From Devosia sp. (GTDB taxonomy: Bacteria; Pseudomonadota; Alphaproteobacteria; Rhizobiales; Devosiaceae): a DNA stretch of 11,452 bases. The stretch covers positions 1 to 11,452 of the forward strand of contig JAQGKG010000116.1 of assembly GCA_028290245.1 (NCBI GenBank), in the 5' to 3' direction. Below are positions 6,404 to 11,452 of this stretch, piece after piece; the stretch's first letter is position 1, and the number at the start of each line of letters is the position of its first letter. The position numbers and the translations under genes were made by a program. The notes under the pieces are model-generated. The model was not told the DNA's origin. It ran no database searches and saw only the letters and a list, made by a program, of their open reading frames with translations.

Positions 6404-8149
6404 TTGATCGAGCCCGTGCCCCAGCACGAACCCATCCTTCATGCCCTTGAGCAATTGCTCGAATGGCCGGAAATTGCTCGTTCCCCGCAACTTAGCCGGT
6501 TCCTCGCATACATTGTGCAGCGGGCACTTGAGGGGCAGGAACAGTCTATCAAGGCCTATTCCATAGCTGTGGACGTGTTTGGCCGTGGTCCGGATTTTGA
6601 TCCTCAAGCGGACCCTATAGTGCGGGTGCAGGCGAGGCGATTGCGTGGTCTGTTGGATGAGTATTATCGGGGGCCAGGGTTAAAAAACGCCGTGCAGATA
6701 CGGCTGCCGGTTGGGCGGTACATTCCCGATTTTGTCGTGGTTGAACCCGAGGCGGTCAGCGTTGAACCAGCCCAGCTTCCTGTCTTACGGACTCCGCATC
6801 AAGCGTCGGCTCGGCATGTCGGACCGACAATGTCATGGTATGTGCTGGCGGTTATCACCTTGGGCACGGCGATAGCAGCCTACGCGCTGGGCAACTCGGG
6901 ACCGCGCCAGCAGCTGGAGGCGGCTTCGATCGGCGCCTTGCGGCGGCCTACCATCAATATAGTCGAGTTCCAAAATCTTGCCGCCGATGTGCAGCCGCCG
7001 CCGCAGGTAGCAGGTCTTGCTATTGAGCTGGTTACGGACCTTGAGCAGTTGGAAATCATAAAGACGCATTACCGTGTCGCCGACGAGGTGGTTGGCTCCG
7101 CGGAGGACTTGCCGATCAATGACTTCGTTTTAACGGGCATCGTGCGAGCCGACGACGAAGTGGTGCAATATAGCGCCATCCTAACCGAAAGCCGAACCGG
7201 CGCGGTGGTGTGGAACCAGACGCTTTCGGTGCAGGCGAGCGAGGCTGCATTGCCTGGTATTTTAGACACCGTGTCCAAGTCGTTCAGCCTCGTGCTGGGC
7301 AGTCCGCGCGGTCCGCTGCATGCGCCAGCACGTCAATTGATGTTATCCGGTGCGCTTGAGCGAGCTGATACCAATCTTTATCTGTGCCGGGTAATGTTTG
7401 ATCGCTATCGCGAAACTGGCGCAGGTTCCGATGCTGCCAGCGCGAGCACCTGTTTCGCGGCACTGCCAGAGGTCGACAAGCAGAGTTCGAGCGCGCTGGC
7501 CGCCAATGCCAGCCTCCTTGCAGAACATGCCGGACCCAACATAGCCGGTGAATCGACTACGGCAGACCGGCTACGACTGGCGGAGGTTACCATCCAGCGC
7601 GCCATAGCGCTCGATCCAATCAGCGGATTTGTCTGGGAGCAACAGGCTCGCCTGCATGAGGGGCAGGGTAATCTGGAACTGGCCCGGGCCGACTTCGCGT
7701 CAGCTGTGCAGCTCAATCCGGCTAATGCCGACGCTCTGGCGGCCTTTGCGCGGCTATTGGCGCTTGCTGGCGGATTGGCAGAGGCCGAACCGATGGCGCG
7801 CGAGGCGGCCGAGCAATCGCCCGAACCATCGCCTTGGTATTTCGGTGTTCCGGCCCTGTTGGCGCTGCGCGATGGCGATCTGCGCCGCGCGGTCGATAGC
7901 GCGGAACGCTATGCGCAGGCAGACCGTGAGCTGGGGCCGATGCTCGCTATCATGGCTGCGCAGCGGGCCAGCGACCGGGCAGTGGTTAATCGCTACCTGC
8001 CGCAGGTGCTGGACGTGTCGACATTTCGGGCCCAGGGCGTGTTGCCGCGCCTGCGCGAACGCATTGGCGACGACAAGTTGATCGACGCAATACGGGCCAG
8101 CATGACCCAGGCTGGTGTGCCTTGGGCGACTATGACGCGGCCGTTTTAA
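6404..8149 (+). CDS. Single-pass membrane TPR protein with adenylate-cyclase/CadC-like N-terminal domain
   Basis: This 581-residue protein has three visible parts. Residues 10-110 match the N-terminal module found in many rhizobial proteins annotated as adenylate cyclase or TPR proteins: SPQLSRFLAYIV (27-38), SIKAYSIAVDVFGR (48-61), DPQADPIVRVQARRLR (66-81) and VGRYIPDF (103-110). Residues 144-162 form one transmembrane segment. Residues 180-300 resemble the TolB/FlgO-like domain of CadC-type sensors, and 385-505 contain TPR-like helix pairs (for example LDPISGFVWEQQARLHEGQG and the following NPANADALAAFARLLAL). There is no cyclase catalytic domain. A membrane-bound sensor or regulator is likely, with the N-terminus cytoplasmic and the TPR part outside (inference). 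It is divergent from the receiver protein. Its stop lies only 3 nt from the convergent SMR gene. Confidence 0.75.
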   Translation: MIEPVPQHEPILHALEQLLEWPEIARSPQLSRFLAYIVQRALEGQEQSIKAYSIAVDVFGRGPDFDPQADPIVRVQARRLRGLLDEYYRGPGLKNAVQIRLPVGRYIPDFVVVEPEAVSVEPAQLPVLRTPHQASARHVGPTMSWYVLAVITLGTAIAAYALGNSGPRQQLEAASIGALRRPTINIVEFQNLAADVQPPPQVAGLAIELVTDLEQLEIIKTHYRVADEVVGSAEDLPINDFVLTGIVRADDEVVQYSAILTESRTGAVVWNQTLSVQASEAALPGILDTVSKSFSLVLGSPRGPLHAPARQLMLSGALERADTNLYLCRVMFDRYRETGAGSDAASASTCFAALPEVDKQSSSALAANASLLAEHAGPNIAGESTTADRLRLAEVTIQRAIALDPISGFVWEQQARLHEGQGNLELARADFASAVQLNPANADALAAFARLLALAGGLAEAEPMAREAAEQSPEPSPWYFGVPALLALRDGDLRRAVDSAERYAQADRELGPMLAIMAAQRASDRAVVNRYLPQVLDVSTFRAQGVLPRLRERIGDDKLIDAIRASMTQAGVPWATMTRPF

Positions 8150-8152
8150 CGC

Positions 8153-8485
8153 TCAGTGTGGCGATGAGTGCGAGAACAGGTTGATCACCAGCACGCCCGA
8201 AAGGATCAGCCCCATGCCGATCAGGGCTGGCAAATCGAGCGTTTGGCCATGCAGGAAATAGGCGATGATCGAGATCAGCAGGATGCCGGCGCCGGACCAA
8301 ATAGCATAGCCGATACCGACCGGGATGGTCTGCAGCGCCAGCGAGAAAAAGTAGAAGGTCACGGCATAGCCGACCACCACGATGATCGATGGGACAAGCT
8401 GGGTGAAGCCGGCAGCGGAGCGCAGGAACGAGGTGGCGATGACTTCGCCGACGATGGCAATACCAAGATAGACGGCGCCGTTCAT
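8153..8485 (-). CDS. Small multidrug resistance (SMR) transporter, EmrE/QacE type
   Basis: This is an inner-membrane proton-coupled exporter of cationic drugs, a four-helix SMR protein working as a dimer. The 110 residues equal the length of E. coli EmrE. The key residues fall at the same numbers: E14 (proton/substrate site, GEVIATS), Y40, Y60 and W63 in AIWSG. GQTLDLPALIGM (80-91) and the end INLF-S-SPH also follow EmrE. This supports the drug/quaternary-ammonium subgroup, although the guanidine-exporter (Gdx) subgroup is not excluded by eye. The start at 8485 is chosen because GGAG (minus strand, 8492-8495) lies 6 nt upstream and it aligns with the EmrE start; ATG 8509 would add eight residues. 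It lies 74 nt downstream of murD2 on the same strand and may be co-transcribed. I see no riboswitch in the short leader. Confidence 0.9.
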   Translation of the reverse strand: MNGAVYLGIAIVGEVIATSFLRSAAGFTQLVPSIIVVVGYAVTFYFFSLALQTIPVGIGYAIWSGAGILLISIIAYFLHGQTLDLPALIGMGLILSGVLVINLFSHSSPH

Positions 8486-8559
8486 GATGCTCTCCGTGGT
8501 CGGATGCAATCATGTACGCTGCGCCCAGAGCGGCAGGAAGTCGCGATATCTCGTATGCG

Positions 8560-9849
8560 TTAGCCGAAGATGGCTTGCGCCAGCGCCACAAATCGGAGCC
8601 CACGCTCCTCGAAGTTTTTGAACTGGTTGTAGCTCGGCGCTCCGGGGGAGAGGATCAGTGCATCGAATTGATGGCGGTGCTGGTGCAGCGTGTGCATGGC
8701 CGTTTCGAGGTCCGGCTCGGCAACTACGGTAATGTGCGGCGCTGCAGCGCGGGTGGCTGCGGCAAGGCGCGCGCCGGTCACCGGCAGGCAGGCGAGGGTG
8801 GTCACGCCATAGCCGGCGAGCAGGCTAGCCAGTTCGACATAATCCTGCTGCCGCTCGTGGCCGCCACCGATCAAGGCCAGGCGATAACCGCGATAGGCGG
8901 CAAGGGCGGCCTTGGTGGCTTCGGGCGTGGTCGAGATGGAGTCGTTCACGAACAGCGTGCCGCCGAACTGATGCTCTTCGAGCCGGTGCGGCAAGGGCAC
9001 GAAGGCCGTGATGCCGCGCAACACGCCGTCGAGCGTAGCGCCGGCTGCCAGCGCGATGCGGGCGGCGAGGTGGGCATTGTCGAGATTATGGGCGCCCTTG
9101 AGGCGCGAGCCGGCGGCGACCTTGTCTATGGCTGCGAGTTCATCTGGTGCGAGGTCGCGGATCAGGCGGCGGTGGTCTCGAACGGCCATGGCGACGAGTG
9201 CATTACCAGTGGCGGCGGCGCCAAGGGCGACAGGGAAGCCGCCATCGCGGTCGATCAGATGCAACTTGTCCTTGTAGTAGCGCTCGAGGGAGCCGTGCCA
9301 GTCGACATGCTCGGGGTAGAGATTGGTCACCGCCGCGATGTCAGGCAGGAAGCTCATGTCGGCGGTCTGGTAGCTGGACAGCTCAAAGATCACCACGGCG
9401 TGGCGGTCGGCGATTTCGAGCGGGGCAAGACCGACATTGCCGGCGAGACCGGCATCGACGCCGGATTTGGTCAGCATCAGGTGGACCAGCGTCGCCGTGG
9501 TCGACTTGCCCTTAGTGCCGGTAATGGCGATCACGGTGCGGCCGTGGCGGTAGGCGGCGCCCCAGAGATTGAGATTGGACGACGTGGGTATGCCGGTATC
9601 GCGGGCGATGTCGAACACGTCCTTGTAGCGCGACACGCCGGGACTTTTAACGATCAGGCCAAAGCGATGGGCGCGGATGGCGGCGGGTAGGTCGGCGGGG
9701 GCGATAGCTTCGGTGTCGGGAATGGTGTTGTCGCCGCTATCGACGGTGACGAACACCTTGAGGTCAGGCTGGCGGGCCTTGAGAAAGGCGCGGGTGGACA
9801 GCGCTTCGCGCCCTGCGCCGTACAGCAGGATCGGTTCTTCAAACCGCAT
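8560..9849 (-). CDS. murD2: MurD2: UDP-MurNAc-L-alanine--L-glutamate ligase
   Basis: This is a Mur ligase that joins glutamate to UDP-MurNAc-L-Ala in the cytoplasm with ATP. The 429 residues show ATP loop GTKGKST (111-117), ELSSYQ (156-161), N176 with EHVDWHGS (180-187), KGAHNLDNAHLAA (251-263), PLPHRLE (285-291), VNDSISTTPEAT (301-312), GGGHERQQDY (328-337) and SPGAPSYNQFKNFEERG (401-417). It is clearly MurD-like, but the SKATN and GGK/D motifs that hold D-Glu in canonical MurD are changed. The adjacent murL makes the L-glutamate-specific MurD2 the best reading. It overlaps murL by 11 nt, and its ribosome site AAGGTGG (minus strand, 9856-9862) lies inside murL, so the two are translationally coupled. 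Canonical D-Glu MurD is the alternative. Confidence 0.85.
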   Translation of the reverse strand: MRFEEPILLYGAGREALSTRAFLKARQPDLKVFVTVDSGDNTIPDTEAIAPADLPAAIRAHRFGLIVKSPGVSRYKDVFDIARDTGIPTSSNLNLWGAAYRHGRTVIAITGTKGKSTTATLVHLMLTKSGVDAGLAGNVGLAPLEIADRHAVVIFELSSYQTADMSFLPDIAAVTNLYPEHVDWHGSLERYYKDKLHLIDRDGGFPVALGAAATGNALVAMAVRDHRRLIRDLAPDELAAIDKVAAGSRLKGAHNLDNAHLAARIALAAGATLDGVLRGITAFVPLPHRLEEHQFGGTLFVNDSISTTPEATKAALAAYRGYRLALIGGGHERQQDYVELASLLAGYGVTTLACLPVTGARLAAATRAAAPHITVVAEPDLETAMHTLHQHRHQFDALILSPGAPSYNQFKNFEERGLRFVALAQAIFG

Positions 9850-11200
9850 AGGCGGCCACCTTGGCGGCGAGCGCCGGAGGAATGTGGTGGTCGTGGCTAT
9901 CGGTCAGGCATTCGGCCATCGCGATCTGCAATTTGGGTTCGCCGTATTGTGCGAGGAGGTCCGCCTTGACGGCTTTCACCACGGCGGCCTCGTGCCAGTC
10001 GGCGTGTCGCGTCAGCGTATAAAGGCAGGCGGCCGCTTCGAGAATTTCACCAACGCATTCCCAGGGCTTTTGCCCGGCAAGACCGGCCAGTTCGCGGAAC
10101 GAGGCTTCGTTGGCGGGATTGTCCAGCAGGTTTTTGCCGAAGATCGACAACAGGCGGTCCTTGGCCATGAAGGGCGCGAAGATCAAGAACACGAAGTGAC
10201 ACTTGGGGCATTCACCGCACCATAGCGGGCCATCGTGGCCGGCGAGGCGGAAATTGCGATTGCAGCTGGAGAAGACGCGGTCGAACTTGGTCTCGTGGGT
10301 GAACAGCGAGGCAATGCGGGCTTCGGAATAAGGGCGCAGCAGCGAGAAGTATTTCAGGGCGCCGCCAGTGGCATCGCTGAGCACCGAGGCGATCAGCAGT
10401 TCGAAGCCGAGCGACTTGGAATATTGGTGATTGGTCTCGCGGCCGTCAAAGGTGACATTGCCCTCACTGGCCGAGCGCTCGTTGCTGAGCACGATCTGGT
10501 CGTAGCCATAGAGCAGGGCGCAGAGTGAGGCGATCATCGAGTTGATGGCGGTCGAGGGCACGTGGCCGTTGTAATAGCCGGGCTCCTTGCCGAGCCGGAT
10601 CATTTCGGGATCGAGCGTGCGGGTGACGTAGATTGGAGGCGTGCCGATCTTGTCGACCGAGGTCAGGATGGGGCCCTTGGGATTGACCGCGAAGGGGGTG
10701 AAGTCGACGCCGGTATGGGTCAGCAGGTCGACGCTAACGAGGGAGTCCTTGCCGCCGCCGATCGGCAGCAGCGTGCGATCTGGCAGAGTGATGGCGGGGC
10801 GGGAAGCCTCTGCGTCATGCGGGGAATGGATGGAAAGCTTGCCGAAGCGCATCAGATTGTTGCGGGCGTAGAACTCGCCGAGGCCGTTTTCATAGACGTC
10901 GATGGCAAAGGCGCGCTCGGCCTCGCTCAGCGCGATATTGGGCGCGACGATTTCGAAGGGCGCGCGGAGCTTGAAGTAGCTGACGCCGAGGACAATTGCA
11001 GTGAGATCGAGCAACTTGCGGAACGAGGTGCTTCCGGCAGACGCGAGGTCCGCACCAGCCGGGAATCCAAGCGTTTCAACGAAGTGCAGATCGCCCAGGG
11101 CATAGCTAAAGCTGGCGATGCCGCTCGCGGGATCGAAGACGGGGCGCTCGATTAGGAATTGTTCGGTCAAGGCTGGGATCACTCGGGTTCGCTCAATCAT
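9839..11200 (-). CDS. murL: MurL: UDP-MurNAc-L-Ala-L-Glu epimerase
   Basis: This is the cytoplasmic enzyme that inverts the terminal L-Glu of UDP-MurNAc-L-Ala-L-Glu to D-Glu in an ATP- and Mg-dependent reaction (EC 5.1.1.23), feeding peptidoglycan synthesis. The 453 residues show a PP-loop-like ATP motif PIGGGKDS (146-153), a conserved block SNERSASEGN (239-248) followed by NHQYSKS (257-263), and cysteines C313, C328, C331 and C334 (LWCGECPKC), probably a metal site. Length and motifs agree with the MurL family described from Xanthomonas. Its stop lies inside the start of murD2. The ATG at 11200 has only a poor ribosome site, so an in-frame GTG at 11182 is possible. The promoter should lie between 11201 and the repeat at 11267. 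Confidence 0.87.
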   Translation of the reverse strand: MIERTRVIPALTEQFLIERPVFDPASGIASFSYALGDLHFVETLGFPAGADLASAGSTSFRKLLDLTAIVLGVSYFKLRAPFEIVAPNIALSEAERAFAIDVYENGLGEFYARNNLMRFGKLSIHSPHDAEASRPAITLPDRTLLPIGGGKDSLVSVDLLTHTGVDFTPFAVNPKGPILTSVDKIGTPPIYVTRTLDPEMIRLGKEPGYYNGHVPSTAINSMIASLCALLYGYDQIVLSNERSASEGNVTFDGRETNHQYSKSLGFELLIASVLSDATGGALKYFSLLRPYSEARIASLFTHETKFDRVFSSCNRNFRLAGHDGPLWCGECPKCHFVFLIFAPFMAKDRLLSIFGKNLLDNPANEASFRELAGLAGQKPWECVGEILEAAACLYTLTRHADWHEAAVVKAVKADLLAQYGEPKLQIAMAECLTDSHDHHIPPALAAKVAAYAV

Positions 11201-11266
11201 ATAGGTGATTTGCTGACGTGGCGGGAGTAGGGCGCTGAACTTCGAGCACTGTCGTACCAGTCGATA
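11201..11266 (-). promoter_or_regulatory. Upstream region of murL
   Basis: These 66 nt lie between murL and the repeat and are the likely place for the murL-murD2-SMR promoter. No convincing -35/-10 pair or strong ribosome site is visible on the minus strand. Confidence 0.25.
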
Positions 11267-11366
11267 CCCTCCCCCTCGAGGGGAGGGATCAAGGGAGGGG
11301 GAGGGTGGCCCGGATATCGTGGCTAAACGACACCCCCACCCAGCCTCCCCGTCGAGGGGGAGGTGC
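11267..11366. repeat. Intergenic palindromic repeat, copy 2 (complete)
   Basis: This is the full unit of the repeat seen at 1-84, in the same orientation. It begins with the near-perfect hairpin CCCTCCCCCTCGAGGGGAGG (from 11267) and ends with CTCCCC/GGGGGAG (11344-11362) followed by GTGC. The middle GGCTAAAC (11321-11328) is kept, but its inverse arm in copy 1 is changed here to GTGGCCCG-like sequence. It lies upstream of murL, between it and a gene outside the window. Confidence 0.82.
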
Positions 11367-11412
11367 AGATCGAGTTTGTGGTGCGGCTGGGCCGTTCATG
11401 GCCTGCTAGCCT

Positions 11413-11437
11413 AAAATCGCTCCACTGGAGCGATTTT
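11413..11437. terminator. Bidirectional intrinsic terminator-like hairpin
   Basis: AAAATCGCTCC (11413-11423) pairs perfectly with GGAGCGATTTT (11427-11437) around ACT. Each strand has a GC-rich stem core followed by four T, so it can act in both directions. It would end a gene to the right on the minus strand and insulate murL from it. The T-tract is short. Confidence 0.6.
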
Positions 11438-11452
11438 GCGCGATGCGCCGGC

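Noticed and set aside
6404..8149. Adenylate cyclase
   Set aside because: Similar N-terminal modules occur on proteins annotated as cyclases, but no cyclase catalytic domain is present in the 581 residues.
8486..8559. Guanidine riboswitch before the SMR gene
   Set aside because: The gap is only 74 nt and shows no ACGR-type guanidine-binding loops in a two-stem fold.
8512..9690. Plus-strand open frame of 392 codons opposite murD2
   Set aside because: It is the antisense of a Mur ligase with all motifs intact; its Gly/Asp/Gln-rich product fits no family.

Overview
The window looks like a chromosomal segment of a high-GC alphaproteobacterium, most likely in the Hyphomicrobiales (Devosia-like). 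The grounds are the fructose-type (Frc) sugar ABC transporter, the adenylate-cyclase/CadC-like N-terminal domain on a membrane TPR protein, and G/C-rich intergenic repeats of a kind seen in that group. The genus is inferred from style, not proven.

Layout, left to right. Positions 1-84 hold one copy of an intergenic repeat. Plus-strand genes follow: a sugar ABC permease (166-1242) and its ATPase (1239-2054), overlapping by 4 nt. Their substrate-binding protein is not in the window and probably lies to the left. After a 148-nt gap comes a tight plus-strand group: a xylitol/polyol dehydrogenase of the zinc MDR family (2203-3249), an SDR oxidoreductase (3251-4036), a DUF429 protein (4036-4854) and an MgtC/SapB membrane protein (4884-5393). 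The transporter and the two dehydrogenases form a plausible module for polyol or sugar uptake and oxidation. DUF429 and MgtC look like passengers.

The middle begins with a gene-free stretch rich in inverted repeats (5394-5673). Next is a minus-strand stand-alone receiver protein with degenerate switch residues (5674-6120). A regulatory gap carrying GTTA/TAAC palindromes separates it from a divergent plus-strand, single-pass TPR protein (TTG start, 6404-8149).

The right part is on the minus strand: murL (9839-11200), murD2 (8560-9849, overlapping murL by 11 nt) and a small multidrug resistance transporter of the EmrE type (8153-8485). MurD2 and MurL are the two enzymes of the alternative route that puts D-glutamate into peptidoglycan. 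L-glutamate is ligated to UDP-MurNAc-L-Ala and then epimerised on the nucleotide, so free D-glutamate and glutamate racemase are not needed. This is the most notable biology here. The pathway is already described in Xanthomonas, so it is uncommon but not new.

A second copy of the repeat (11267-11366) and a terminator-like hairpin (11413-11437) close the window. I found no CRISPR array, tRNA, rRNA, transposase or integrase. No multi-gene system here is clearly undescribed. The least explained elements are the structured gap at 5394-5673 and the divergent receiver/TPR pair.
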